A DNA stretch of 64,000 nt from Paramarasmius palmivorus (Eukaryota; Basidiomycota; Agaricomycetes; Agaricales; Marasmiaceae), in NCBI GenBank assembly GCA_037176845.1, contig JAYKXP010000014.1:803148-867147 (forward strand), in the 5' to 3' direction. The position numbers and the translations under genes were made by a program. Position 1 is the first letter of the stretch. Each line of letters opens with the position of its first letter. Under the pieces are notes generated by a model, which ran no database searches, had not been told where the DNA came from, and worked only from the letters and a program-made list of their open reading frames with translations. Shown piece by piece: positions 1 to 12,455 of the stretch.

Positions 1-147
1 CTGGCCGTCGGTCCCAGAGCGGCGAACAAATACAAAGCGACTGTCACTACGGACGAGGAGTATTCGGACGAAGAAGATGATGACGAAGATATTATACTGG
101 AGGCTGGGCCTGCACTGGAGGTCCCAAAGACCAATAACGACCACTAA
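1..147 (+). CDS. 3' end of a protein with an acidic C-terminal tail (partial)
   Basis: Reading frame 1 is open from the first base to a TAA at 145-147 and gives 48 residues. The stretch is rich in Asp and Glu (motif DEEYSDEEDDDEDI) and ends in TNNDH. Acidic tails like this are common in nuclear, chromatin and ribosome-biogenesis proteins. The fragment has no domain that identifies the family, and the rest of the gene lies outside the window. No function is assigned. Confidence 0.6.
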   Translation: MAVGPRAANKYKATVTTDEEYSDEEDDDEDIILEAGPALEVPKTNNDH

Positions 148-649
148 TGATTACAGTTACCTTACTGCAGTAGATCATGACTTGGGTAGTTGTGTTTACA
201 TTGTACTATATACACTGTATATATTGGATAGTGGATACTAAGTATCATGTGGCGCTAGTCTTCTCGATTCGGAGGAGCCGAAAGGACCGCAAGGCACCGG
301 AGCGATAAGATTTCGAGGGATTTTCTAGCGATGAGACTACCGTTGCCTAATGGTTGATACTGGATACTAATATCTATTTTCAGAGGTTATAGGAGAAAAA
401 AAGATGGCCAGGGATATAGCCCTTGGAATGAAACATTATGAATCACTAGGAGCACTGCCGAATTTTGAAGCGCCTGAGTAAAAGTGGGCAGTCTGAAGGC
501 CCGTCAATAGGGACAAACAGACTCAGGGCTGTCAGTGGACGACATCCACCACCGAATTCGTCTCTCACAGCGACCACCAGCAGCGTCCCCACTGCTTCCC
601 ACGACGTCGCCGCTGCGACAAGCGTCGTCAAAGCTCTTTTCACACTTGA
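148..649. other. Intergenic region upstream of the SWI1-like gene
   Basis: No credible gene was seen. It holds the 3' flank of the partial gene and the promoter and 5' leader of the ARID gene. Stretches near 190-260 and 340-385 are AT-rich. Several short open frames overlap 446-905 on both strands, but they are shadows of the leader and first exon. Confidence 0.4.
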
Positions 650-3600
650 ATGTCCGACCGTTTTTCCCTTTTCCCCCAAAATACCTCGAACCTGAACCCA
701 TCCATGATTCCCCACCATCTTTCTCTCGGACAACAGCATCATCTCCAGCAACAGCAACAACAACAAGCGGATGGTCCTCATCTAGGCATGAATTCCGCTT
801 TCGAACGACAGCAAATGTGGATCCAGCAGCAGCAGCAGCACCAGCAGCAACAGATGTTGATGAGAAATCAACAACAGGGTGGACCCGACATGGCCAGTGG
901 TCCAATGCAGCAGCAGGTGTGTATCATATTACTATTCGTCTCATTTTTTCCCTGCGTATCCTGTCTCTTCGTAGCTGTCGTGGTAACCGAGTAGCATCTT
1001 CTCAAGTCCGACCATTCTCCACTTCTTCATTACGTTTCCATGTTTCCCGTACGAAGACTCAACTCTTCCTTCTTAGATGGCAGACTTATTACGCAGTCAG
1101 AGCATGAACCGAATGCAAAGCCAGCAGCAGCCTTTCGGTCTTGGTATGGGGCATCCAGGCTTGAATCACAACCAACCGTCTACCTCGTTTCTCGACCAAT
1201 CTAATCAGGGCAACCCCCAGAACCGTATGTCCCCACTTGGTTTCGCCAATAACATGGGCCCCGGCGGCGCTCCAGGACAAAATACTTCGAATTTCAATGG
1301 CGCCATGAACCGAAACATGATGCTTCAGGCTCTCCAGAATAATCAGAGTCATAATCGTCAGCTCGAACTCATGGGACTCGCCCAAAATCAGCAAAACCAG
1401 AATAGTCCTCTTAATCTCCCAAATCGATTGGTAGCAGGAGGTATGCCTCCTCATCAAGCTCCAGGAGGCGGATTTAATGGACCTCCTGGCATGAACCAAG
1501 GGGTTCCTCAGCAGGGCGACCTGTTTCCGAACGGTGGTCCTGGATCCAATGAAGCCATGAGGAGACCTTCGCCGTCACATTTACCGCAGCAGCACCAACC
1601 ACAACCACCGGTCGGTCCTACCGGCAGACCGACCGGCCCCTCGCCGCCTGGCCAGATGGGTATACCTAATGGCCCCAGACGTATTATCACTCTTTCCGAC
1701 CTCCAGGAGCGTAGTCAGTTCATGGGCCAGAACATTCAGAGTATCGAATTCCAGATGCGCAATCTGGCGTCTGCCCGCGCAACGATGACAGATCAGATAT
1801 TTACACAGAAGATGAGGACGTTACAGCTCGAAATCACTCAGAGGAAAGAGGGTCTCACCAAGATTAACCAGCTAATGAATCAAATGACCACCTCTGGGAA
1901 AACAACGATGTGAGTAAACATGTATTTTTCCGAGGATGTACTGGAATTGATAGCTGTTCTATTCAGGACATTACCCCTCCCGCAAAGCGCGCCCGGACCA
2001 TCATGGATGGCAAATCAATCCATGCCAGGCAGTTCATTGCAGCAGCCGCCATTCGGCGGGAATGGTAACATGTCTGGGCCTATTGGCCAACCCTCGCTAC
2101 AAACCAATGGGCAGCCCTCTCCTTCACCAGCGCACGCTTCTCCTAGTAGCCTTGGAACCCCAAGATCCGGACCGCCTGCGAATGCGCCACCATTCCCGAA
2201 TCAAGTTCCACCCAACATGAATTTCCCACAAGCCAATTCGCAAGGTTCTCCGTCTGCTTCGGGTGCCAACGGTCTTGGTAACAATGCCAACGGAGGCGCA
2301 ATTGGAAACAGCGTACCGCAAGGTCTCCCTTTCAATCTTCTCGGTCCCATCCCACCCTTGGCCAAGGAAAGGTTCGGTAGTTCGTACAAGAACTTTTGCG
2401 CACAGAAGAACATTACGCACGAGCAACGTTTACTTTCGATTGACAATCTCACTATCGATCTCTATGCCCTTCATGTCGAAGTCATGAAAGAAGGAGGTGC
2501 TAACTTGGTCCGTAGTGCTCTTTTGTCATTTTTACCTCTACGCTAACCCAGCTCCAAGGTTCAACAAAAGGATCTGTGGCCTATCATTGCCGGTCGATTG
2601 GGCTGTGTTCAATTTCCTGGTGAACCGCCGAAGTCAGGACCGGCGGCTGCCAACCAACTTGCACATGTCTACAGGGAATATCTCATGGAGTTTGATCGCA
2701 TCTACATGGCTTCTTTTGCTGATCAACGGCGCAAGACTTTCGCACAACAGATGGTGCAAAACCCAATCTTCACCAAGTTCACCGCTCCCCAGATCAAGAC
2801 CCTTGTCGAATTTTCGAACAAATCTGTTCCGGAAATGCGAATGGCTAACATGCCCGAGGAGCTCATACGTGCAGTGGAGGGACACAGACAGCACCTTCAA
2901 GTATTAGCGCGAGAACAAAACTTGTTTCGCACAATGTTGACAATGAAGAGCGGCCAACAGGGAAACGGCGGCATGCCTATGGTCCCTCCTGATGGCGGGA
3001 TGTCGGTCAAACCTCCCTTCTCCGGCTCTCCTCAACCTTCCAATATAAATGGCGTTATGCCTCCTGGTCCGCCGTTCATACCGGGTAATACAGCCCCTTT
3101 GGGTCCACACCCGACACCATCTCAACAGGGCCTCCAGCAAGCTCTCCTTGACGTTCATACAATGAGGCAGGATTATCTCCAACGATGTAAGCGTTTTCGG
3201 TTTCATTTATGGTATCCCAACTCATTGCTATCACAGGCATACCCAACCTTCAGACGGTTGATGTACCAGCTGAACAGCGACTCGAGTATAACAGTCTTCT
3301 AGAGCAGGTTCATAGTAGAGCCACCGCCATGGAACAGAAACTTTCCTACCTCCATTTAGTGGGGAAGAGCGAACAAAATACTAGACTTGTCATCTCAAAG
3401 GTAGTCAATCCAAATTTTCATGTCTTCGGTTCTTATTAATTAATTATCATTATTATAGGTGATCAATGTACAACACCAACGTACAATGATAGGTTACAGC
3501 AACCCACGATTCATCATGACTCTAGATGACCTAAGAAAGGCGAATCAAGTCATCCAAACTGCTCTCGATTTCGTGAGCAATGCCTTCAAGCAACAGACTG

Positions 3601-4739
3601 GGGGAATTCCTCCCAACTCCGCACCCCCGAGCACACAGATCCGACAAACTCCCAATCCCACGGCCCATCAACACCCGTCACCGCAGGCTCATCAGTCTAG
3701 CCCGCTCGCAAATCCTGTTCTCAATCGTCCCGTCAATCTCCAACAACTTCCTGCCCCAATCAAGAGAGCTCCTTCGAAGGGTTCGGCTTCTTCTCCAAAG
3801 GATATTTCCACCCCACCCCCTGCAAATGCCTCTACCCCTAATGCTCCTACCCCGACTCATAACGTCGGGTCCCCACAGACTCCCAAGTCTCCCAAGACTA
3901 AGGCCCCTGCGAAACCTCGACAACAGCAACAGAAACGTCGCCTCTCTAGCGTCTCCAAACACCCTTCCACACCAACCACTGAACCTGCACAGATCCCTGC
4001 CCCTACCAATGGTGTTAAGCGGCCTCGTGAAGAAGAGGAACCTTCTCCGCCCAATGTTGGTGGTTCATCTTCCACTCCGACCGTTCCGGGACCCCCAGGC
4101 GCCACGAATGAGCCTTCACCTCCCAAGCGAGTGAAGACCGATTGGGAAGGTTCTATCAGTGACGAACTGAAGAAAAAAACGGAAGCAGTAGAGAACATCA
4201 AAACAGAAGAGGAAGCCAGTAGTTTCCTCGAACAGATGTTTAGCTCTGTAAGCAACATTGCGGACGGTACTGCCGGCGGCCTACCGGCAGAGTTTTGCCA
4301 GACGCTTGACGCAATTTTCAAGGGCGTCAGCACCATACCAGACAGTGAAGGCTCGGGCGATGTGTCTTCAATACTCGGTGGCGATATCATTGGACGAAGC
4401 TCACCATCTCCCGTCAAGGATGAATTTGTTGAGTTCTTCGATTTTTCATCCTTTGGCGCTGCACAGGAAGGAGACGAGTCTGATTCAAAGGCCGACACAC
4501 CCGATCTCATTCCATCCTCGTCGACAAATCCCAGTCCAGAATCTAACCACGAATCCGACCCTACATTGCATGTTTTGAACGATATGAAGTCAGAGGAAAT
4601 CTCTGATCCATTACGGCTTGGCACACTGAAGGAAATAGATGGGGGCGAGTCAGCATACTATCAATCTCATGAATGGAAGTGGGAGTCATCCATGGCAACC
4701 CTAGATCAACCTTGGGCAATGTTACATAATTCGGAGTAA
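650..4739 (+). CDS. SWI1: SWI1-like ARID-domain subunit of the SWI/SNF chromatin remodelling complex
   Basis: Six exons, 650-916, 1077-1909, 1967-2507, 2559-3186, 3237-3400 and 3459-4739, stay in phase and give 1,237 residues. The N-terminal half is low complexity and rich in Gln, Asn, Pro, Gly and Met, with CAG-encoded Gln runs near residues 60-75. An ARID fold spans about residues 500-600: it opens with SSYKNFCAQKN, has the core DLWPIIAGRLG, and closes with LAHVYREYLMEFD. The C-terminal third carries a Lys/Pro-rich stretch and an acidic tail. A Gln-rich protein with one central ARID is the known layout of fungal Swi1, which contacts DNA and transcription factors in SWI/SNF. Other ARID proteins (Rum1/JARID types) carry JmjC or PHD domains, which are absent here. 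The acceptor before exon 4 is an unusual AAG. Confidence 0.82.
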
Positions 4740-5140
4740 GGATTATGGTACCTCTTTCTTTCGTCGAGGCCTGCTCCTGATTCGGATCTTCCATCTACTT
4801 CTATCGTTATGTACACTTCTACCTATATCTATCAGCATTTCTTAATCACCTCTGTATCGCCCCCAGTTTATCTTATTTACGTTGCTTTTTCTTTTTGTTT
4901 CCGGTCTATCTTATTTTATCGGTCTGGCGCTGTTGATTACCTTCTTTCCTCTTACTATCTTCGTTCCTCCTGTCGCATCACTATCTCACTTTGGTTACCT
5001 GCTCTGTGTATTGCTACATGTTGTTACCGCTATCGATCTTCTTTGTCTGTGCCGGACATGAAAATCTATTCGACATGAGTCTGTGCGGTCCAAGAAACTA
5101 TATCCTAGGCAGCAGGATATCAAGCTTCAAGCGTTGAGCG
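4740..5140. other. Convergent 3' flanks of SWI1 and NPR3
   Basis: About 400 bp lie between two convergent stop codons. The stretch is T-rich on the plus strand from 4,800 to 5,040, which fits 3' untranslated sequence. The short frame at 4,809-5,078 looks like chance. Confidence 0.45.
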
Positions 5141-7541
5141 TTACATTTTTCCGGAGGAATGATACAAATTCGTACTTGAGATCTTGTCCGAGACCTAAGA
5201 AGGATGTAGAAAAGTTTGTAGCTAAGAATGTCAGTCCTACTGTGACATTTTTAAAGCTCGCTACTCACGTATTCCTCGTAGTGGTGAAGAACCTCCCTAA
5301 GCTGCTTCCTGGTAATATCTGCCCTGTATAAAATCTCATCGTCCGTGCGTATCCCGTCGAAATATTGGTTTATGCTGCCGTAAAGAGTGTCAATAAAAGA
5401 TGTGCAATATTAAGAGCGACTCGCACAATTCAAACCGTCGCACGATTCGTGGATCCTTTCCGACAGACATTGCCGATAGCCAGCGACGCTGCAATGGGGT
5501 GGCCCGACCCGGGTCGCTGATAATGGATGCAATGCTTTCATCTTCTGCAGTTTCCCAACCAGAGTCTTCCCTCTCATCTGATGATTCCATGCCTTCTACG
5601 TAGTCGCCTGTACTGGACTCATCCTGCCCGTCGCTCTCCAGGACCAGCTCACTTAGCTCGCTGTGCGATGAGTCAACAGAGTGAACCCGTTGTAAGGGCG
5701 TATCTTCCACTGGTGGAAGGTTCAACCAACGATTCGTGTCCCTCTCGTTCCTGCGCCCTTGACGGCCGTTTTTTTCCGATCTAGCCTTAGCCCTGGTGAG
5801 CCGAACGTGTGCCTTGAGCTCGGAAGTAGCGACTATCCTAATCCGGAGGTGAAGTGTAGTGAGCATGTCACGTTTTAGCATCCACACCACGACTTCATGA
5901 TAAATTGGTATCAATTCCTTAGATTGAACAACCGAGGCAAAGAAATGATTGCCACTTTGATTGGCCGACGATGTCGATATCAAAGACAGTATTTGGGGTA
6001 GCGGAGGGAGTTGATAGGCACCGAAATCTCTCTCGAAATCCTCGGCGAGTCGAGGAACTCTAAAACCCGTTAAGTCGATGATCATTAGAACGAGTGGAAA
6101 GCGTACGCATGATCGAATCTAGATGGAAGAGTGAAGACAGTCTTCAAGCCACTGTGTACAATATCGACAATTTTGGCTCTTCGATGTTGCACAAGCCACC
6201 TTGCAATTGGATACACTTGTGACTCCAGTTCCCAATCCAGAAGACTTGCTAAATCGGCCAGCCTGCAATAAACGTTCATTGGTATTCGGAGTCTAAGAAA
6301 TCACATCGACTTACGACAAAGTTACATTTGCGGTCTCCAAGAGTTTGAGTAAACCCTCAGCAAGATTTCTATCGTCTGGAGAAACATATGGACCCCTAAG
6401 GTCCGAGAACGGGTCAAAGTCATCAATGTTATCCAACATCAAAAGACTTTTCCAAGGAACGAGAGGCGGGAGTCTCCACCCAAACGACATTTCGGGACCC
6501 CACGCCTGGTAGTCGTCGTCGTCGCCAGCGACGAAAGCGTTCATATCCCCGTCGTCTTCATTGTGTAGCAAAAGGTCTAGATATGGTGGAAGTTGAACTT
6601 CTAGGGGAAGATCGTTTAAAGTTATGTAGGCAATTGAGGAAGCCTTGATGGCATCGTACAAAACTTCCATTGCCCGAGCTAGAGTCGACGAGTCTAAAGC
6701 TTGCGATGAAAATTCGCGTAACGATGTCCCTGAAGCATTGCATAGTCAGTGGTTTTCTGGAGAAAGCGACGAAAGATGGCAGACCTTTCTTGATACAGTC
6801 GTCTTTGAAAGAGCTAAGCTTATCGCACTCGATTTCCACGTAGTTGGATAGAACCTGCTCCTGAAAGAGAACTGCTGCAACGACAAACGCAGCCTGTTCG
6901 TAAACGACGTCGAAATATTTCGAAACGTTCCCGGCAGCAGATGAAGATGGATCCGGAAGGTCTAGTACCATGACGAGATGAAAAGTGTGCAACCAGTCGC
7001 ACTGCTTCGCGGGAGCTGAGTTGCCTTTCTCTTTCGAAGGACTTCTACTGGGGTTGGAATCGTTTCTCGGTGCACTATCATTGCGAGATGTAGGTCGGTT
7101 ACGAGATTCGCGACCTCTTGAACCAACTTTGGTCTTCTCCTGTTTAAAGCGCCACGATCCGTCCGAGTCTGCACATACAGGATGACCGATAAATGCGAGG
7201 TCATCTATCACGAGTTCGAATTTCTGATGGCACATAGACGCGTGTGGACATAGTATGCCTGCAAGGAACTCGGAGGAGTATCCAAATACCTCCTCGTAAT
7301 CTTTCCTAGACATTTCAGCATCGTGGTTATCATTGGAGTTCGTGTTTAGAGCGAGCGAATGCATGTTGGTGCTGGAGGAACCTCGCCGGGTATCGTCAAG
7401 TGGTATCCTTCCTTGTCCTGCCAGAGGTGCATTATGGGTGAGTTTTGATGTTCCAGTGGGAGTAGGAGGCCATCTGAAGACAAGGTTAGAGCCTTTTGCT
7501 GAAGACGTAACAAAGAGAATCGCCAAAAGCGTTTCCGACAT
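5141..7541 (-). CDS. NPR3: NPR3, subunit of the GATOR1/SEACIT complex that restrains TORC1
   Basis: Six exons (complement of 6785-7541, 6315-6729, 6107-6262, 5427-6059, 5269-5374 and 5141-5194) join in phase to 706 residues. The N-terminus MSETLLAILFVTSSAKGSNL, followed by LVFRWPP, is the signature opening of Npr3/NPRL3. Further on come FHLVMVLDLP, the arm VEVQLPPYLDLLL, and a C-terminal helical part with INQYFDG and RKQLREVLHHYEEY. In the known family Npr3 pairs with Npr2 and acts with Iml1 as a Rag-GTPase-activating complex at the vacuole in amino-acid starvation. A serine- and acidic-rich insert lies around residues 560-640. The last exon adds only 17 residues, so the extreme C-terminus is the least certain part. 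The start codon faces the next gene across 64 bp. Confidence 0.88.
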
Positions 7542-7605
7542 GACAGCTCTGAAGAAGAAAGTAATTGCCGTCGGCACAAATTCTTGAAGACTACTCTTAC
7601 ATTAC
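7542..7605. promoter_or_regulatory. 64-bp divergent gap between NPR3 and the hydrolase start codons
   Basis: The inferred ATG codons of the two genes point away from each other and are 64 bp apart. The promoters and 5' leaders must therefore overlap each other or the coding regions. No TATA box was seen. Confidence 0.4.
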
Positions 7606-8398
7606 ATGAAGATTCAAGTCAATGGCATTGCACTCGAAGCTGAGCTGGTTCAGGCAGCTCATTCTGAAGGATGTGAAGGTAAACTAGCGGTGTGCTTGCA
7701 TCCATGGTCCTTTTTAGGAGGACGAATGAATGACCCGTAGGTGCCTCTTTGCATTTCGTGCTTGTTCGGCGTTCAATATTCTTAATAACAGCGTGCTCGA
7801 ATCTCTTATGCAACCTCTGCGATCCAAGGGTTATCATATCATTCGATATAATTCGCGAGGTGTAGGAGGATCGACTGGCTGGCCCTCTTTCACAGGTTAC
7901 AAGGAGAGTGAAGATTTGCAAGCTTTGGTTAACTGGGCACTGGCAAATCCATCCACCCCAAATATCAGCTCCGTAGTCATCATCGTAAGCAAAGAAAGCA
8001 TATATACAGATTTGGGATTCGACTTAGTGTGAGACGTGCAGGGCTATTCTCATGGATCTATTATCGCAGGTTCCTTACCGACACTACCACCGCCCGTCAA
8101 GACCTCGCACATCTTAATATCGTATCCGGTCAGCGTCCGAGGGTGGTTGACCCTGTTCAGATCGTCAATATATGCACAGAAGCTACGAGAGCTGCTTGTT
8201 GATCCAAGGGCCAATGTGCTCGTGGTGTTTGGGGATCAGGACGAGTTCACTTCGAAGGAGTCGTATATGAGTTGGGTGAAAGAGTTGAGATCTGTGGATG
8301 GAGCTGGAAGATTGGCGGTAAAATGCATTGAAGGGGCGAGTCATTTCTGGGGGAATGGACGTGTGCTGAGAGAGACAGTCGAGAATTGGCTGCCGTGA
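7606..8398 (+). CDS. Small alpha/beta-hydrolase-fold protein
   Basis: Three exons (7606-7736, 7792-7984, 8042-8398) join in phase to 226 residues. The fold shows in CLHPWSFLGG, in RYNSRGVGGSTG (oxyanion region), in the nucleophile elbow GYSHG (Ser at about 111), in GDQDEF (Asp at about 173) and in GASHFW (His at about 209). This is a complete Ser-Asp-His set. The protein is short and has no lid insert. It resembles the uncharacterised prokaryote-like dienelactone-hydrolase/YcfP-type group more than lipases. The substrate cannot be told from sequence. Exon 3 begins exactly at the nucleophile elbow. Confidence 0.75.
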
Positions 8399-8553
8399 TT
8401 ACGCCGGATTGAACGCCTGCCGTGCGCTGTATCGTACTCTTTACCGCATAGCTTCTTGCTGGCCTCTTGCGCTTCTTGCCTAGCTTCTTTTCTCTTCACC
8501 GCCGTCTGAGACAGCGAGCTCAACCCTTTTATTTTCTTTTCTTACCATTTCCA

Positions 8554-10091
8554 ATGTACGTATCCAGTATAATGGTCAAGTATTAGAGTCTCGATTACTC
8601 ATCGACTGTAGGCCTCTTCCAGATGAACGTCCACGCGCCAGCGTTGCAAATCTGATTGGTCGATTCGAGCAGCAGAATAAGAAAACCCCTCCAATTTCTA
8701 CTGCTCCAGTCATTCCAGGGAGGAGCTCGAGCGTGGTCTCGAATATCACTGGAGATTCAACGAAAGAGGCCGTCAAGGAGAAACGGGAGTGGCCCCCAAA
8801 GTCTACCTCATCTACCTCACAAGTCCCTCCCATAATCAATGCTTCTCCCTTCACAAACAAATTGTCCTCTTTCACTTCCCAGCCAGAGCTGGAAACAACC
8901 ACTCCACCCAAACCATCTTCCGACGTGTCATCACCGGAACCTGTAGCCGTTCTAGACATTCCTTCAGTCGTAGAGCCGGCTGTTACTCCACAGCACGAGG
9001 AACAGGAAGGTACAAAGGGACCAGCTTCTCCACCTAGTAAGGTTGAAAGAATATCGAAATCGCCTCCTCCACCTTCCTCCTTCCGGAGCCCCGCCAAAGC
9101 ACCAGCCAAAGCAGCCAGCCGAACCAGCAATGCCTCTTCAACCCCTGCTCTTCGTCCTCAACACACTGGCACATCTACTACATCCACTACCTCTACACGT
9201 AAACCAGCTGTGCCAAGGATGGCTCCCAATACACCCTCACGTCCAAAGACTGCGACCAGTCCGAGACCAAAGACACCGTCGCGCTCCAAAACTCCTACAT
9301 CGACACCATCCGTCAGCCGCGCAAAAACACCATCCAATCTCTTCGCTCCCACCGCAGCTTCTCTGGCGCGATCGCGTAATGCATCAGCGGAGGCGCAAAC
9401 GCCTTCGAAAAAGGCTACATTGAGCAGTGCCTCCGCTGACCGTTTGAGCAAACCGACGGCTTCGTCACTCTCAAAGGCCAAGGCCACTCCGAGTACTGCA
9501 ACGCCCTCCCGTGGATCGCCTTCTGCTCGCGGTACTCCTACTGCAAGAGGCACGGCCAGAGGTGCCAAACCGAGAAGCAGCGTTGCGACATCTGCGAAGC
9601 CGGGTGCATCGAAAACCGCTGCGTCCCAGGCACCCGCGGATCCTGTTGCTCCTGAAACAGAAGAGGTCACTGATCTTGGTGATCATACGAACGGGCACAT
9701 CTCGAGTCCCCCGCCTGAGGATCGTGACGAACCTGTGGATGAATCGCATAACGAGAAGGATGTAGCGGAGCCTAACTACATTGTCGAGGCCGTCCAGCAT
9801 GAAGAGGTGGAAACAGATCTCGGGGCTGTTGAGGATAGATCTCCTTCCCATTCTGATCATCCTGCTGATGAAGGGGAAGGGGAGACTACTCCATCGAAGG
9901 AAGTATCCGATCCGTCCACGGAGAATCATACTGAGGATGGTGGAAAGACGGTCCAGAATGGGATTCACGAGGCTGGGAATGCGGTGGGGACAGACATTGA
10001 AGACATGGTCAAACTCCTCGAGTTCAAACCGCGACCTGTCAGTATGGTCAATATTCCCGACGAGGTCAACGAAATACCTGACGAAGATTGA
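8554..10091 (+). CDS. Pro/Ser/Thr/Ala-rich protein with a split start codon, function unknown
   Basis: Exon 1 is proposed to be only the AT of the start codon (8554-8555). A GTACGT...TAG intron follows (8556-8611), and exon 2 (8612-10091) supplies the G, giving 493 residues. The N-terminus then reads PLPDERPRASVANLIGRFEQ, a well-behaved helix. The remainder is low complexity: SPxKTPSRPKT-type repeats rich in Pro, Ser, Thr, Ala and Lys at about residues 150-330, then an acidic C-terminal third. Such basic, phosphorylatable repeats recall microtubule- or actin-associated proteins, but no domain is recognised. Without splicing, the same ATG gives a 10-codon frame ending in TAG. The alternative is a start at the in-frame ATG 8733. 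Confidence 0.6.
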
Positions 10092-10705
10092 AGAATAACG
10101 ATTGAACAATGAAATAAACTATGCAGCATTTGCATCTTTCGTTGTATCTTATTGAATCCGTTTCCCCGTGCATTGTATACTCTTACATCGTAAGTCGTCC
10201 TTGCATCCTGTGTGCATTGATGGTTAATGCAGGACAATAGGCAGATATTTTGGTTCCGTGGTTATCTGTTTTTAACTCATACGCTCCCTTCAGTTGGATT
10301 GCTTTCTCTTTTTTTCTGCTTCCCATACACCGTTGTTATTACAAGATGCTGTCGTCGACTATTGTGGCTGGTCATGCCTGGACAAGAATGTCGACTCATC
10401 TTTATACCCTTCCTGCCGAGACCTGAAGGCGTCTTCGTAGTCGGTATTTCTCAACTCTCTCTCAAGTAGACCATGGTAGTACTTCATCGTAGCAGATAAT
10501 ACATAGTTTTAAGTCTGGTTATAAAGTCAATATTCTGTGTCAAACTCGGCGCGCCGCTTGAGGCCTTGAGGTTGATCCAATGTCACCACCGCGATTCGCT
10601 TGCCTACCGCCACGTAGGGTCACGTATGAGGTTTAGGTAAGCCTAAATATTTCTAGTCCGCGCGTGCCACGTCGGCTTCAAACTCTTTAACGTCCTACCA
10701 CCAGA
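10092..10705. other. Intergenic region, promoter side of SEC61
   Basis: About 610 bp. No gene is supported. The open frame at 10,227-10,469 has no start context or domain. An AscI-like GC-rich patch occurs near 10,548. Confidence 0.4.
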
Positions 10706-12455
10706 ATGAGCGGTTGTGAGTACTGTCGTTCATCGTCCTTTTCTATTATTTCTAAAGTATTGATGCAGTTCGGTTTCTAAATCTCGTTCGGCCATTTCTC
10801 CCACTTCTTCCAGAGGTCTCCTCTCCCGACAGAAAGGTGTGTTTAGCGTGTTCTCAAAGTTTCCTGTTCTCAGTCTTTCTCTTCAATAGGTTCCTTTCAA
10901 CCAGAAAGTCTTATGGACGGCCGTTACCCTCCTTATTTTCCTTGTCTGTTCCCAAGTCCCCCTCTACGGCATCATGTCGTCCGACTCGTCTGACCCCCTT
11001 TACTGGATGCGTGTCATTTTGGCGTCAAACCGTGGAACACTAATGGAACTTGGTATTACACCCATCGTCACATCCGGAATGATTATGCAACTTCTTGCTG
11101 GGGCCAATTTGATAGAGGTCGACTTTAGTCTCAAGGAGGACCGTGCTCTTTTCAGTGGTGCACAGAAGCGTACGTGTTATTGCTTCACAAGTTTGGCGTG
11201 TGACTCAAAGTCTTTATGATTTAGTTTTCGCTCTTATTATGGCCCTCGGTCAAGCAACGGTCTATGTCCTCACCGGAATGTATGGTGTCCCCAGTGACTT
11301 GGGCGCTGGCGTCTGTCTCCTTCTCATTATCCAACTTATCACTGCAGCGCTTATCGTCATTCTTCTCGATGAGCTGCTCCAGAAGGGTTACGGATTGGGC
11401 TCTGGAATTTCATTGTTCATTGCCACCAACATTTGCGAATCCATTGTCTGGAAAGCTTTCTCTCCCACCACCGTCAACACAGGCCGTGGACCCGAATTCG
11501 AAGGTGCTATTGTCGCATTATTCCATCTCCTCTTTACCTGGAATGACAAGGGAAGGGCCCTCAGAGAAGCCTTCTGGCGCGACCGTCTCCCCAACGTCAT
11601 GAACCTCATTGCTACCGTCGTCATTTTTGCAGCCGTCATCTACCTTCAGGGATTCCGTATTGAGATTCCTGTCAAGAGCAACAGGTTCAGAGGTCAGCGT
11701 GGTAGCTACCCTGTCAAGTTGTTCTACACCAGCAACATGCCCATCATGCTTGAAAGTGCATTGACCAGCAATGTGTTCATCGTCAGTCAAATGCTGGCTA
11801 CGCGTTTCCCCAACAACTTCTTTGTCAAGCTTTTGGGTGTTTGGGAGGTGAGTCTTGCTAAACTACTGTTTCATCTGCGTACTCAATTTTTCTTCCAGCC
11901 TATGGAAGACTCCCCTCAACTCGTTGCCACGTCAGGAATTGCCTATTACATGTCTCCTCCCCACACTCTCAAAGAAGCTCTGGTCGACCCAATCCACACT
12001 GTTATCTACATCACGTTCATGTTGTCGGCTTGTGCATTATTCAGCAAAACTTGGATCGAAGTGTCTGGAAGTGGCCCTCGAGATGTAGCTAAACAATTGA
12101 AAGACCAACAAATGGTATGTGAAGACATCTACAACCTTTGTTGCACATTCTGAGCAGAATTTGACAGGTCATGGCCGGCCATCGTGAAGGTTCTATGTAT
12201 AAGGAGCTGAAGCGTGTCATCCCTACCGCCGCTGCCTTTGGTGGTGCCATTCTCGGTCTGCTGTCGGTCGTTGCCGATCTTATGGGTGCAATTGGTAGTG
12301 GAACCGGTATTCTGATGGCGGTGACTATCATTTATAGCTGTAAGGCCCCTCTCTTTAAAGGGTTTCTACTTGATCTAAACCTTCACATAGACTGGGAAAT
12401 TGGCATGAGGGAAGCTGGAGGACCTGAAATGCAAGCATTGGGCGACTTGCTCTAA
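10706..12455 (+). CDS. SEC61: SEC61 alpha, channel subunit of the ER protein translocon
   Basis: Seven exons (10706-10715, 10769-10836, 10890-11169, 11225-11847, 11899-12114, 12168-12339, 12391-12455) join in phase to 477 residues, the usual length of the family. The first exon is only 10 bp. Diagnostic stretches are [15 protein letters not shown] at the N-terminus, the plug region [47 protein letters not shown] and the cytosolic arm [20 protein letters not shown]. Ten membrane segments are expected. Sec61 alpha forms the lateral gate and pore with Sec61 beta and gamma and passes secretory and membrane proteins into the ER. This is one of the safest calls in the window. Confidence 0.97.

Noticed and set aside
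535..1107. Open frame in the leader and first intron of the ARID gene
   Set aside because: It crosses the clear exon 1 and intron 1 of SWI1 in another frame and has no domain.
3580..4624. Alternative frames on both strands inside the last SWI1 exon
   Set aside because: They are low-complexity shadows of the Pro/Ser-rich coding frame.
9158..9670. Long minus-strand frame rich in Ala, Val and Gly opposite the Pro/Ser/Thr-rich gene
   Set aside because: It mirrors the codon repeats of the plus-strand gene and has no start context or domain.
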